From Halorubrum aidingense JCM 13560 (GTDB lineage: Archaea; Halobacteriota; Halobacteria; Halobacteriales; Haloferacaceae): a stretch of 64,000 bases of DNA. Numbering within the stretch: the first letter of the stretch is position 1; each line of letters begins with the position of its first letter. Where the stretch lies: the NCBI RefSeq assembly GCF_000336995.1, contig NZ_AOJI01000002.1:70503-134502 (forward strand), read 5' to 3'. The notes beneath the pieces are model-generated. The model was given only the letters and a program-made list of their open reading frames with translations, was not told the origin of the DNA and did not search any database. Below, one piece after another: positions 34,344-43,924 of this stretch. The translations under genes were made by a program, and so were the position numbers.

Positions 34344-35723
34344 ATGTCATCCGATATCACTGGACGTGTGAACCGTCGAACGCTTTTAACTGTTGTCGGA
34401 GGGAGCGGGATCGCCGGACTCTCGGGCTGTGTGGGCTTCGGCGGCGACGGGGAGGGCGGCGACGGCGGAGACGGAAGCGGGAGCGACGACGGGGACGGAA
34501 GCGGGAGTGACGACGGGAACGGCGGGAGCGACGACGGCGGGCCGGACACGATCGTCTTCGGACAGCCGGGAGCACAGACCGGCTCGTTCGACTTCCTCCA
34601 GCCCGGCGTCTCGCAGGCGGCCGACGCCGCGGTCCGCCACATCAACGAGGCCGGCGGCCCGCTCGGCGCGGAGCTGGAGCTGGTTCGCCGGGACACCGCG
34701 GTCGATCCCCAGGAAGCGCGGACCGTCACGACCCAGTTGGTCGAAAACGACGACGCCGCGGCGATCGTCGGCCTCTTCTCCAGTGAGATCAACCCGCTGT
34801 GGGATTTCCTCCAGGACCTCCAGACGCCGGTCGTCACGCCGTGGCCGGGATCGACGTTCCTCGACACCCGAGGCGGCGACAAGGGGACCCCCGACGACGT
34901 GAGCGACGACGAGTGGGTGTGGCGGACGGTCGTCGGCGACACCGTTCACACCGGCGGGAGCGCCGTCTACGCGCTCGAAGAAGGGTTCGAGACGCTCGGG
35001 ATCATCAACGGGAACACCGAGGGCGAGCGCAGCTACGTCGACGGGTTCCTCTCCGTCTACGAGGAGAACGGCGGTACCGTCGCCGAGCGAGTGGAGGTCG
35101 AGCTGGGGAGTTCGAGCTACCAGTCCGCGCTCAGCCGGCTCTTCGACGCCGAGTTCGACGCCTTCCTCGTCAGCATGCCGCAGGAGTCGGCGATCACGGC
35201 CCTCAGCGACTGGTCCGACGGCGGCTACGGCCGTCAGCCCATTCTCTCGGACACCTTGGCACAGCAGGCGGTGATCGATCAGGTCGGCAGCGACCTCCAC
35301 GGCGCGTGGGCCGCCTCGCCCGGACGTTCTGGCCCGAGCTACGACACGTTCGAGAGCATTTACCTCGAAGAGGGCGACGCGGAGATCAACGGCTGGACGC
35401 CGCCGTCGTGGGACGCCGTCCAGGTGACCGCGCTGGCGATCGAACGCGCCGGCGAGGCGACCCCCGAGGCGATCCAGCGCAACCTCGGTCCCGTGAGCCG
35501 CGGCGAGGGAACGACCGTCAGCACCTTCGCCGAGGGGAAGGAGGCGCTCGCCAACGGCGAGGAGATCACCTACGAGGGCGCGGCGACGCCCGTCGACTTC
35601 ACCGAACACGGCAACGTCTTCGGGAGCGTCACGATCAGCACCGCCGAGGAGGGGGGCTTCGTCGAGACGACCGAAGTCCCGGCCGAAGACGTCCGCGAGT
35701 ACGTCGCGGAAGGCGAATACTGA
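34344..35723 (+). CDS. ABC transporter substrate-binding lipoprotein, amino-acid/LIV type
   Basis: 459 residues. The signal has twin arginine and lipobox: VNRRTLLTVVGGSGIAGLSGC. A long Gly/Ser/Asp linker (residues about 33-70) follows, as usual for haloarchaeal surface lipoproteins. The Peripla_BP_6 fold begins DTIVFGQPGAQTGSFDFLQP and continues with ELVRRDTAVDPQEARTV and AAIVGLFSSEINPLWDFLQD. It binds the ligand outside the cell and delivers it to the permease pair. It is the first of five genes in one operon. The ligand may be a branched-chain amino acid, amide or urea-like compound. Confidence 0.9.
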   Translation: MSSDITGRVNRRTLLTVVGGSGIAGLSGCVGFGGDGEGGDGGDGSGSDDGDGSGSDDGNGGSDDGGPDTIVFGQPGAQTGSFDFLQPGVSQAADAAVRHINEAGGPLGAELELVRRDTAVDPQEARTVTTQLVENDDAAAIVGLFSSEINPLWDFLQDLQTPVVTPWPGSTFLDTRGGDKGTPDDVSDDEWVWRTVVGDTVHTGGSAVYALEEGFETLGIINGNTEGERSYVDGFLSVYEENGGTVAERVEVELGSSSYQSALSRLFDAEFDAFLVSMPQESAITALSDWSDGGYGRQPILSDTLAQQAVIDQVGSDLHGAWAASPGRSGPSYDTFESIYLEEGDAEINGWTPPSWDAVQVTALAIERAGEATPEAIQRNLGPVSRGEGTTVSTFAEGKEALANGEEITYEGAATPVDFTEHGNVFGSVTISTAEEGGFVETTEVPAEDVREYVAEGEY

Positions 35724-35727
35724 ACCG

Positions 35728-36642
35728 ATGGGTCTCCTTCAGGAGCTCATCTTCGGGTTGGTAACCGGGTCGTACATCGCGATCGCCGCGATCGGGTTCA
35801 CGCTGATCTACGGGATCGTGAACATGATCAACTTCGCGTACGGCGAGTACCTCACCCTGGGCGCGTTCATCGGCTTCCTCGCCGCGAACGCCCTTCCCGG
35901 CCCGCTCCCGGTCGCGGTCGTCGCTGCGATGATCGGCGGCGGGATCGTCAGCATCGTCCTGGCCAGGGGCTTTTTCACCCCGATAAACAACACCGGGCCG
36001 GTGCCGATGCTGTTGACGTCGATCGGACTCGGCATCGCACTCCGGAACGCGATTCGGCTCGTCGGCGGACGGAGCGCCCGCTACTTCGAGACGGAGACGT
36101 CGACGTTTCGGTTCGACGCGATACCCGACCTCGCAGTTGGGCCCGTCGACCTCCTCGGCGGCGTCTTCGTCACCTCAGAACACCTGATCGTGATCGGCTC
36201 GGCGGTGGCGGTCTTCGTCGCGATCCACGCGCTCCTGACACGGACCGACGTGGGGATCGCGATGCGCGCGATGGGCGACGACGAGAGTCTGGCGCGCGTT
36301 CGCGGCATCGACACGCAGCTGATCCGCGACAGCGTCTGGGTGCTCGCCGGTGTCCTCGCCGGGCTCGCTGGCGTGCTCATGGCCGTCCAGACGAACGTCA
36401 GCGCCGACACCGGGTTCAGCCACATCCTGCAGATACTCTCGGCCGCCATCCTCGGCGGGGCGGGAAGCCCCTACGGCGCGATCCTCGGGGCATACGTCAT
36501 CGGCATCGTGTTGGCGGTCTCGACGGCGTTCCTCCCCTCGTCGATGACCGGGCTGTCGTCGGCGGCAGCGTTCGTGATCCTGATCGCCGTGCTGCTCGTC
36601 AAACCGAGCGGGATCGCCGGAACGGAGGTGCGTGAGGCGTGA
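35728..36642 (+). CDS. livH: ABC permease LivH type
   Basis: 304 residues with eight to nine membrane helices. The family signature YGIVNMINFAYGEYLTLGAF lies near residue 35 and the cytoplasmic coupling loop MRAMGDDESLARVRGIDTQL near 185, the EAA-like region of LivH. It starts four bases after the binding-protein stop and overlaps livM. It forms the heterodimeric channel with LivM. Confidence 0.92.
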   Translation: MGLLQELIFGLVTGSYIAIAAIGFTLIYGIVNMINFAYGEYLTLGAFIGFLAANALPGPLPVAVVAAMIGGGIVSIVLARGFFTPINNTGPVPMLLTSIGLGIALRNAIRLVGGRSARYFETETSTFRFDAIPDLAVGPVDLLGGVFVTSEHLIVIGSAVAVFVAIHALLTRTDVGIAMRAMGDDESLARVRGIDTQLIRDSVWVLAGVLAGLAGVLMAVQTNVSADTGFSHILQILSAAILGGAGSPYGAILGAYVIGIVLAVSTAFLPSSMTGLSSAAAFVILIAVLLVKPSGIAGTEVREA

Positions 36643-37682
36643 GCGTTCTCGACCGCCTCCCGTCCGGACACGGCGACCGAGCCCTGATAGCGGGGGTCGT
36701 CTGCCTGCTCGTCGGGGCGCTGTTCGCGTTGACGCCGCTTCGCGTCCAGCTTCCGAGCGCGTTCTACGTCTTCGTCGAGGTCGGGATCCTGTTCGTGATC
36801 TACGGGATACTCGTGCTCGGGCTCGACCTCCAGTACGGCCACACCGGCCTGGTCAACTTCGGCCACGTCGTCTTCTTCGCGGTCGGCGCGTACGCGACCG
36901 CGATGCTGTCGGCACAGGACACGTTCGCGGGGATCGGCTTGGGGTACCCGTGGCCGCTGGGGCTCGCCGTCGGCGTGATCGCGGCCGCGATCCTCGGAGC
37001 GGCCGTGAGCCTCACGTCCATTCGGCTCCGCGGCGACTTCCTCGCGATCGTGACGCTCGCGACCGCCGAGATATTCCACTCGGTCTTCGTCAACTTCGAG
37101 GACATCTTCGGCGGTAACGTCGGGATACTCGGCGTGCCGCGGCCGATCGCCGCGCTCGTCGCCGACGGCGACACCCGATTGGTCGCCACCCTGCTCGTAC
37201 TGGGCGGGATCACCCTCCTGACGTTCACGGTCGTCACTCGCCTCACTCACGCGCCGTACGGGCGCGTCCTCCGGGCGATCCGGGCCGACGAGCTCGTGAC
37301 GCGCTCGGTGGGCAAATCGACGATAACCTACAAGACGCAGGCGTTCGTCTACGGCGCGGCGCTCGCCGGCCTCGCCGGCGGACTGTTCGCGCTGTACAAC
37401 GGTGCGGTCGCGCCCGGCTTCTTCACCATCCAGGTGACGGTCACCATCTGGATCGGGATGTTACTCGGCGGCGCGGCGAACCACCGGGCGGTGCTCGCCG
37501 GCCTGGCGATCATCATGGGGCTCCGGCTCGTCTCCCGGTTCGCGCTGGACGTGACGCCGGTCTCTAGCGACGTGTTCGCCTCGGCCCGTCTCATCGTCGT
37601 CGGACTGATCCTCGTCGCGGTGATCCGCTATCGCCCCGCCGGGATCTGGGGCGACGCGCAGGAGCTGGGGGTGGACCAATGA
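36639..37682 (+). CDS. livM: ABC permease LivM type
   Basis: 347 residues, GTG start overlapping the livH stop (GTGA). About ten membrane helices; the signature LDLQYGHTGLVNFGHVVFFA lies near residue 68 and the coupling loop YGRVLRAIRADELVTRSVGK near 212. It is the second half of the transmembrane channel. The four-base overlaps with both neighbours indicate translational coupling through the operon. Confidence 0.92.
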   Translation: MSVLDRLPSGHGDRALIAGVVCLLVGALFALTPLRVQLPSAFYVFVEVGILFVIYGILVLGLDLQYGHTGLVNFGHVVFFAVGAYATAMLSAQDTFAGIGLGYPWPLGLAVGVIAAAILGAAVSLTSIRLRGDFLAIVTLATAEIFHSVFVNFEDIFGGNVGILGVPRPIAALVADGDTRLVATLLVLGGITLLTFTVVTRLTHAPYGRVLRAIRADELVTRSVGKSTITYKTQAFVYGAALAGLAGGLFALYNGAVAPGFFTIQVTVTIWIGMLLGGAANHRAVLAGLAIIMGLRLVSRFALDVTPVSSDVFASARLIVVGLILVAVIRYRPAGIWGDAQELGVDQ

Positions 37683-38443
37683 GCCTCCTCTCCGCGGAGG
37701 GACTCGTCAAGGAGTTCGGCGGCTTGCGGGCGATAGACGAGCTTTCGGTGTCGATCGACGACGGAGAGCTCGTCGGCGTGATGGGGCCCAACGGGGCCGG
37801 CAAATCGACGTTCTTCAACTGCGTCAGCGGGGTGATCCCGCCCGACGACGGGACCGTCACTCTCAAAGGGACCGACGTGACGGGCGATTCCCCCGAGTCG
37901 CTGGCGCACCGCGGGCTGGTGCGGACCTTCCAGAACACCCGCGAGCTGGAGACGATGACCGTCCGCGACAACGTCCGGCTCGCTGCACCGGACCAGCCGG
38001 GCGAACGGACGCTTCCCGCGCTGCTCCGTAGCGGCTCGATGACGGAGCGGGAGGCGGCCGTCCGAGAACGGGCCGACGAGCTGATCGAGATGTTCGAACT
38101 AGACCACCTCGCCGACGAGTACAGCAGCAACCTCTCCGGCGGCCAGCGGAAGCTGCTCGAACTCGCGCGCACGCTGATGCTCGACCCCGACGTGCTCATG
38201 CTCGACGAGCCGTTCGCGGGCGTCAACCCGACGCTGACCCGCGAGATCGCCGATCACGTTCGGGATCTCAACGCGGACGGGATGACGGTCGTGATCATCG
38301 AACACGAGCTCGAGACGCTGACCGAGCTCGTCGACCGGTTGGTCGTCCTCCAGCAGGGACGGCTGCTCGTCGAGGGCGACCCGGAGGTGGTGCTCGAAGA
38401 CGAGCGCGTTATCGAGGCGTATCTCGGAGGTGACGCCGAATGA
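37679..38443 (+). CDS. livG: ABC ATPase LivG type
   Basis: 254 residues. Walker A GPNGAGKSTFFN, signature LSGGQRKLLELARTL, Walker B VLMLDEPFAGVNP, and the H-loop VIIEHELETL. The family-specific GLVRTFQNTRELETMTV (Q-loop) separates LivG from LivF. It hydrolyses ATP to drive import with LivF. ATGA overlap with livM. Confidence 0.92.
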   Translation: MSLLSAEGLVKEFGGLRAIDELSVSIDDGELVGVMGPNGAGKSTFFNCVSGVIPPDDGTVTLKGTDVTGDSPESLAHRGLVRTFQNTRELETMTVRDNVRLAAPDQPGERTLPALLRSGSMTEREAAVRERADELIEMFELDHLADEYSSNLSGGQRKLLELARTLMLDPDVLMLDEPFAGVNPTLTREIADHVRDLNADGMTVVIIEHELETLTELVDRLVVLQQGRLLVEGDPEVVLEDERVIEAYLGGDAE

Positions 38444-39144
38444 GCCTGCTCGATATCGTCGACCTCGACGCGGGGTACGGCGACCTCCAGGTCCTCTCCG
38501 GTGTCGACATCCACGTCGACGACGGCGAGTACGTCACGATCGTCGGCCCCAACGGCGCGGGCAAGTCGACGGTGATGAAGACGATCGTCGGGATCGCGAC
38601 GTGTCTCGGCGGGTCGATCGAGTACCAAGGGACGGATATCTCCGGGTTGTCCCCGGAGGAGGTCGTCCGCGAGCGGATCGGCTACGTTCCGCAGACGAAC
38701 AACGTCTTCCCGACGCTGACCGTCGAGGAGAACCTCCGGCTCGGCGCGTACGTGCTCGATGAGATGCCGGAAGACCGGAAGCGCGACGTGTACGATCGCT
38801 TCCCGGCGCTCGCCGATCGAACGGACGAGGACGCCGGCTCACTCTCGGGGGGTCAACAGCAGATGCTCGCGATGGGATGCGCGCTGATGCTCGATCCCGA
38901 CGTGTTGCTCTTAGACGAGCCCAGCGCGGGGCTCGCGCCCGACCTCGTCGACGACATGTTCGACCGGGTCGACGAGATCAACGACGCCGGCACCACGATC
39001 CTCATGGTCGAGCAGAACGCGAAGGAGGCGCTGCGACGCTGTGACCGCGGGTACGTGCTCGCCAACGGCCGGAACCGCTACGAGGACGACGGCGACGCCC
39101 TCCTCGGCGACGAGGAGGTCCGCCGGGAGTTCCTCGGCGGGTAG
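38440..39144 (+). CDS. livF: ABC ATPase LivF type
   Basis: 234 residues. Walker A GPNGAGKSTVMKTI, Q-loop GYVPQTNNVFPTLTVEENL (the LivF form), signature SLSGGQQQMLAMG, Walker B DVLLLDEPSAGLAPD and H-region ILMVEQNAKEAL, in which the usual His of the switch is replaced by Q-N as in typical LivF proteins. It is the last gene of the importer operon; the VOC gene converges on it. Confidence 0.92.
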   Translation: MSLLDIVDLDAGYGDLQVLSGVDIHVDDGEYVTIVGPNGAGKSTVMKTIVGIATCLGGSIEYQGTDISGLSPEEVVRERIGYVPQTNNVFPTLTVEENLRLGAYVLDEMPEDRKRDVYDRFPALADRTDEDAGSLSGGQQQMLAMGCALMLDPDVLLLDEPSAGLAPDLVDDMFDRVDEINDAGTTILMVEQNAKEALRRCDRGYVLANGRNRYEDDGDALLGDEEVRREFLGG

Positions 39145-39208
39145 CGGTTCGGCCGCGGATCAGGATCGTCGTCGCGACTACCGCCCGTCATCCGCATTTT
39201 TTGCGCTG

Positions 39209-40087
39209 TTAGGGGTCCGCGTCGACGAGCCCGATGTACGGACGGCCGACCGGATGGCTCAGGGACAGCCACTCGACCTCCCGACCGCCGATCGATCCCG
39301 GGGTGTGGTCGTCGACATCGAGAATTCGATCGCCGTCGCGTTCCTCGGCGTTGCGTCCCTCGTCGCCGTATTCCGCATCGCCTAAGAGGTACGCGACGGG
39401 TCGCGGGCCGAACGCCGCGAGCCTGTCGGCGAGCAGGCCGTCGCCGCGGGGCTCCGCGAGCACGACAGGGAGCTCGGGGAACGACGCGGTCACGGCGTCT
39501 AGATCGTCGCTCTCGCCGATCGTCGGATCGCTCGCGTCGAAGGCGGTCTCGAACCGCTCGATCGCGGCGTCGAGGTCGGCGACGCCGAGCACGATCGTAT
39601 CGACCCCGACGATCGACGACGACGCCAGGTCGCCGGTCGGCTGAACCCGGCGTTCTCGGGGGGTTCGGTCGCTGATGAGGAACGGGAGCGTCGAGCCCGG
39701 GTCGCCCTCGCCGAGGTACGTGAGGTCCCACTCGACGAGCGTGCCGTCCTCTCGCGTCCGCTCGTACCCCGAGGGGCCGTCGACGCGGACGCCGCGGTCG
39801 CGGAGGTCGGCGCTCGCGGCCTCGATGTCGTCGACGCGAACCGCCCACGCGCACGGGCCGCCGTCCTCGCGGATGGGACCGTCCCACCACGGCGACTCGG
39901 CGCCCGGCGCTACCGTCGAGATGAGTTCGATGTAGCTTCCGTCCCGGAATCCGACGATCGCCATGTGCGTGACGCCGTTCGAGTGCCGGCCGCCGTACTC
40001 GACCGGGAAGCCGGCCTCGCTGAACGCGTCGACGAGTCGGTCCAGGTCCCGCCCCGCGACCGTGACGTGATCGATGCGGAGATCCAT
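39209..40087 (-). CDS. VOC (glyoxalase-like) superfamily protein
   Basis: 292 residues with two VOC modules. The first opens LRIDHVTVAGRDLDRLVDAF with the metal-binding His, then GVTHMAIVGFRDGSYIELIS with a Glu ligand. The second opens SSSIVGVDTIVLGVADLDAA, where the usual His is replaced by aspartate/threonine, so only one metal site may be intact. Members include dioxygenases, isomerases and resistance proteins; no reaction can be named. It is divergent from the DASS-type transporter at 40250, suggesting shared control. Confidence 0.8.
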   Translation of the reverse strand: MDLRIDHVTVAGRDLDRLVDAFSEAGFPVEYGGRHSNGVTHMAIVGFRDGSYIELISTVAPGAESPWWDGPIREDGGPCAWAVRVDDIEAASADLRDRGVRVDGPSGYERTREDGTLVEWDLTYLGEGDPGSTLPFLISDRTPRERRVQPTGDLASSSIVGVDTIVLGVADLDAAIERFETAFDASDPTIGESDDLDAVTASFPELPVVLAEPRGDGLLADRLAAFGPRPVAYLLGDAEYGDEGRNAEERDGDRILDVDDHTPGSIGGREVEWLSLSHPVGRPYIGLVDADP

Positions 40088-40249
40088 ACCGAGAGGCCGG
40101 AAGCGACCGCCAAATACGTTCCGCCGGAGCCGCCGCGGGTGCCCCCTGAGAGTGACCTCGACGCCGATCGAGCCACCGAACCAGAAGATAAACTGACACG
40201 TACCGCATATCTATACGTACCGCCGTCGAATCTGGCGTCGCATACAGCA

Positions 40250-41782
40250 ATGGTCTCTCTCAGTCGATTCTCCGAGTTCGTCACTCGGCAGCGAGTCGGG
40301 CTGGTTCTGGGACCGTCGCTGTTCGCCGGCGTGCTCCTGGCTTCACCGTTCGACATCTCTGCGTCCGCAACTGCGGCGCTCGCGTGCACCCTCTGGATCG
40401 CGGCTTGGTGGGTGACTGAGGCGCTCCCGATTCCGGCCACGAGCCTCCTTCCGATCGTGCTCTTTCCGCTGACCGGCGTCGTCGAGACCTCGGCGGCGAC
40501 GGCGCCGTACGCCGACCCGGTGGTGTTTCTGTTATTAGGAGGGTTCCTCCTCGCGCTCGGGATCGAACGCTGGGGGCTCCACAGGCGGATCGCGCTCGCG
40601 GTCGTGAGTCTCGTCGGAGTTCGAGCCGACCGGCTCCTGCTCGGGTTCATGGTGGCGACCGCCTTCCTCTCGATGTGGATCTCGAACTCGGCGACGGCGA
40701 TGTTGATGGTGCCGATCGGGATCGCGGTGATCGTCTCTGTCGGGGCCGTCGACGGACAGGATCATGACCGAGATAACGCGGGTATCGAGGCGGCGGATCT
40801 CGTCGCGGGGGTTCGTACGGACCCGGACGAACGACCGGTAGCAGACTTCGGGCTCGCACTGATGCTCGGTATCGCGTACAGCGCGTCGATCGGTGGTGCG
40901 GCAACGCTGATCGGCAGTCCCCCGAACGCCGTCTTCGCGGGCGTGGCAGAGGCGCGTCTGGACGTGGAAATCACGTTTCTCGACTGGCTCGTGTTCGCGG
41001 GGCCGCTCTCGCTGGTGTTCCTGTTCGTCACGTGGCTGCTGCTGGTGACACTTCTTCGACCGGAGATCCCCCTCGATCAGGGGGCCGACGCCGTGCTTCG
41101 AACACACCGCGAGGAGCTCGGAGCGGTCTCTCGCGGCGAACGGCGGATGGCGGTCGTCTTCGCGCTCGTCGCTGCCGGATGGCTGCTCCGACCGTTCGTC
41201 CTCCAGCCGCTGTTCCCGGCTATCACCGATACGGTCGTCGCCATCGTCGGCGGCGTGCTCCTGTTCGTCGTCCCGGTCGACTACGAACACCGCGAGTTCC
41301 TGCTGGACTGGAGCGACACGACGCGCCTGCCGTGGGGCGTCCTCCTCCTCCTCGGGGCCGGGTTCTCACTGGCGAACGGGTTTCAGGAGAGCGGGCTCGA
41401 CGCGGCTATCGCACAGGGGTTGGCCGGTGTCGCGGGCGTTCCGGTGTACGTTCTCGTCCTCGTAGTCGCGACGGTCGTCGTGTTCCTGACGGAGGTCACG
41501 TCGAACACGGCGACGGCGACGGTGTTCATGCCGATCATGATCAGCCTCGGACTGACCCTCAGCGTGTCGCCGCTCGTGCTGATGGCGACCGCCGCGCTCG
41601 CGGCCTCGATGGCGTTTATGCTCCCGGTGGCGACGCCCCCGAACGCGGTCGTCTTCGGCAGCGGCTACGTGACGATTCCCCAGATGTCGCGCATCGGCCT
41701 GTGGTTGAATCTACTCGGGATCGTCGCCGTCGTGGTACTCACGTATCTCTGGCTTCCGATCGCGTTCGCCTTCGTCGGGTAG
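40250..41782 (+). CDS. DASS/SLC13-family anion transporter
   Basis: 510 residues, about 11-12 membrane helices. The paired SNT motifs of the family are present: MWISNSATAMLMVPIG in the first half and LTEVTSNTATATVFMPIM in the second. IGGAATLIGSPPNAVFAG and MLPVATPPNAVVFGSGYVT are the two inverted-repeat hairpin regions. These transporters move dicarboxylates, sulfate or phosphate with sodium. The ATG at 40250 begins the first amphipathic helix; extended in-frame sequence upstream overlaps the VOC gene and is rejected. Confidence 0.9.
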   Translation: MVSLSRFSEFVTRQRVGLVLGPSLFAGVLLASPFDISASATAALACTLWIAAWWVTEALPIPATSLLPIVLFPLTGVVETSAATAPYADPVVFLLLGGFLLALGIERWGLHRRIALAVVSLVGVRADRLLLGFMVATAFLSMWISNSATAMLMVPIGIAVIVSVGAVDGQDHDRDNAGIEAADLVAGVRTDPDERPVADFGLALMLGIAYSASIGGAATLIGSPPNAVFAGVAEARLDVEITFLDWLVFAGPLSLVFLFVTWLLLVTLLRPEIPLDQGADAVLRTHREELGAVSRGERRMAVVFALVAAGWLLRPFVLQPLFPAITDTVVAIVGGVLLFVVPVDYEHREFLLDWSDTTRLPWGVLLLLGAGFSLANGFQESGLDAAIAQGLAGVAGVPVYVLVLVVATVVVFLTEVTSNTATATVFMPIMISLGLTLSVSPLVLMATAALAASMAFMLPVATPPNAVVFGSGYVTIPQMSRIGLWLNLLGIVAVVVLTYLWLPIAFAFVG

Positions 41783-41872
41783 GCTGCGGCGTAGTAATGT
41801 GCGGCGTAGTACTGTTTTTATTATTCGGGTGAAAATCAACACAAGTTTCGTGGCCTGGGCCTACATGGGTAT

Positions 41873-42169
41873 ATGGAATACGAGATCGAGGGTACCGAAT
41901 CGGTGAGTACAGCCGTCGTCCGTGCCGTAAGTGCCGTTGACGGTCGGAAATCCGTAGATCTCCCACCGCTAGCGCGTGTCCTCAACCCGGAGGCGCTGGA
42001 CGCGCTCTTCGACTCGCACGCCGACGGCAGACCGCGAACCGGCGGTCGTCTCTCGTTCATCTATAGCTTCTGTCGCGTGACCGTCGACAACGGCGAGTTT
42101 CTCACCATTGAGCCGCTCGAAAACCACCCGCGGGCCGCCAGCGATCGAGCGGCCGGCTGCACTGACTGA
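41873..42169 (+). CDS. HalOD1 output-domain protein (second)
   Basis: 98 residues. VSTAVVRAVSAVDGRKSVDL, then PPLARVLNPEALDALFDSH and LSFIYSFCRVTVDNGEFLTI match HalOD1 closely. A TATA-like TTTTTATTATTC lies about 50 bases upstream. It sits convergent to the TrmB-like regulator at 42206, 36 bases away. Role unknown. Confidence 0.85.
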   Translation: MEYEIEGTESVSTAVVRAVSAVDGRKSVDLPPLARVLNPEALDALFDSHADGRPRTGGRLSFIYSFCRVTVDNGEFLTIEPLENHPRAASDRAAGCTD

Positions 42170-42205
42170 TGACGACACTCGACTGCGAGTTCGCCGTGCG
42201 CGCGG

Positions 42206-43009
42206 CTACTGATGGGGATCGCGAGCAGCTATCAGCCCTTGGGCCATGAGCCGTCGAGCGATCACGACGAGCCCGTTGCCGAACCCCTCGCCGAAGATGG
42301 CTTGCTCCTCTCTGGTGCCGGGGATGATCGAACTCACCAGGATCGCCGAGCGGTCGACCAGTAACAGGCGGCCGATCGCCGTCTCGTCGTCAGTCGTGTT
42401 TTCGCCGCGCAACCACTCAAGTCCGGAGACGAACGTCGTCGCGTCCGGCACGGCCGCCTGAATCTGTTTCTGGAGCGACTTCGTCAACGCGCCGATAACC
42501 AATTCGACACCGGAACCGAGTTCGTTGAGTGTCTCGACGAGGTCCTCCGTCAAGAGCGAGTCGTCGCCGATGACGAGCACGACCTCTTCCGCGGCCTTCT
42601 GGACGAGCTGATCCGTTCTGTTTTCGATTGCGCCCCGGCCGGCCATCGCCCACACCTGCTGGACCGGAGAGCCATCGTCATCGTCGACGACGTCGACGCG
42701 ATCGAGAGCGTTGTGCAGCCGATCGACGCGCTCCTCGTACTGATCGCGAAGCGTTTCGGTCGCCTCCGCGAGCGGGACCGCGCGAAATTGCTGGGGACTC
42801 GAATGTTGGATCTCGACCAGCCCCTGCGCCTCGAGGACCCGTATCGCGTCGTACACCCGTGTCCGGGGAACCTCAGTCACTTCGCTCAGCCGCTTTGCGG
42901 TTCCCGTCGTGAGGCGAGTCAATCCGACGAAACATCGGGCCTCATATTCTTTCAAGCCGAGTTGCTGGAGGACCTCGATCGCTTCCTCCACGTGTTCTGG
43001 TGTATCCAT
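42206..43009 (-). CDS. TrmB-family transcriptional regulator (copy A)
   Basis: 267 residues from ATG 43009; a TTG three codons upstream is less likely. The N-terminal winged helix is EVLQQLGLKEYEARCFVGLT, then EVTEVPRTRVYDAIRVLEAQ, followed by a coiled-coil helix (TETLRDQYEERVDRLHNALD). A C-terminal phospholipase D-like effector-binding domain contains ENRTDQLVQKAAEEVVLVIG and AIGRLLLVDRSAILVSSI. TrmB proteins control sugar and central metabolism genes. It is about 70% identical by eye to the regulator at 60883. Two CCCGGG palindromes lie just upstream of its start. Confidence 0.88.
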   Translation of the reverse strand: MDTPEHVEEAIEVLQQLGLKEYEARCFVGLTRLTTGTAKRLSEVTEVPRTRVYDAIRVLEAQGLVEIQHSSPQQFRAVPLAEATETLRDQYEERVDRLHNALDRVDVVDDDDGSPVQQVWAMAGRGAIENRTDQLVQKAAEEVVLVIGDDSLLTEDLVETLNELGSGVELVIGALTKSLQKQIQAAVPDATTFVSGLEWLRGENTTDDETAIGRLLLVDRSAILVSSIIPGTREEQAIFGEGFGNGLVVIARRLMAQGLIAARDPHQ

Positions 43010-43020
43010 GTGTCCCAACC

Positions 43021-43044
43021 TCCCGGGAACTCCCGGGAATTCCC
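43021..43044 (-). promoter_or_regulatory. Tandem CCCGGG palindromes, candidate autoregulatory operator
   Basis: TCCCGGGAAC at 43021-43030 and TCCCGGGAAT at 43031-43040 are consecutive, followed by a third half-site TCCC. Each holds the 8-base palindrome TCCCGGGA. The 10-base step places both on the same face of the helix, 12-35 bases upstream of the TrmB-like ATG. Confidence 0.5.
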
Positions 43045-43924
43045 TGATGGTTTCCCCCCGAGACGGATAGGTATTGTCACTCTAGACATAACGGCGCGGA
43101 CCGATCGAATAGCAGACTGGCGCCTCGGAGACGTGCTCTGCAATTGAGGGGCTGCGATCTGACTCACTTGTACTTTTCCTAGTGACGACAGTATTACGGG
43201 CATTTTGTAGTGCGTCAAGCCGGTTGACAAGCAATATCTGAAAATCACCCGTTTAATCACAACCGATATTGTGCTGGGCCACGACGACTCACTCGCACGC
43301 AGGTCAGTTCTGTGTCCCAACCACCGTACTGCTGCGTGCCAGCCCGGCCACGTCATCGCGGGGTGGCCGGGCTCATACTCGCTGCAACCAGTCGAACCGG
43401 TAGCTGTCGATCCTTCTATATCTTATATCTCATTTTTAAATATAGTTTATATATCCGGTACTTTGGAACGCAGATCGCTGTCACCCGATCGTCGGTGACT
43501 GAGGACGGATAGCTGACCGACGGCTAATCAGGGATCGGATCTCGGCAACGTCGCGAGCGATGAGCCTGTGAGATGACCGGACGGCGAGCGGACTCGTTCG
43601 TTCGACGCCGACATTCCCGAAACGAGTTGATCGCCATATTAGCGCTTTAACTACCGGTTTTACCGTAAAGAGATCACGGGCCGCAACGAGATTCCCCCGA
43701 TCTCTGGGCCTCCGATCGCTGGGAGCGACACCTTGTCGACGGCGCGATCTCTCACGCCGACGGGGTGGTGTAGCGGCGGTCGATTCAGCTCCGTCGCGAA
43801 CTTCGGGCCCCGTGTAAACGGTATCGAAGCGGAATCTATCTACATATCTGATACCGTATGATACGACGAAAATATCTGATTTAGAACTATTTTATCTACG
43901 GCGAAGTGACGCCCGCCGAAGCCG
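43045..43924. other. Large intergenic region
   Basis: Nearly 900 bases without a supported gene, between the start of the TrmB-like gene and the end of the BrkB-like gene. It holds the hairpin at 43341-43373 and a very AT-rich segment (43415-43460, including TTTAAATATAGTTTATATAT) that looks like a strong promoter. Such a layout could fit a small RNA, but no transcript can be shown from sequence. Confidence 0.45.
43341..43373. other. Perfect 11-bp GC-rich inverted repeat (hairpin)
   Basis: AGCCCGGCCAC (43341-43351) and its exact complement GTGGCCGGGCT (43363-43373) flank an 11-base loop. No T-run follows, so it is not a typical terminator on either strand. It could be an operator, an RNA stem-loop or an attachment-type site. 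Confidence 0.5.

Noticed and set aside
34386..35609. Minus-strand frame opposite the ABC binding protein
   Set aside because: Shadow; the plus strand has the signal peptide, lipobox and family fold.
43341..43373. Calling the 11-bp inverted repeat a transcription terminator
   Set aside because: No T-run follows on either strand and no gene ends close to it.
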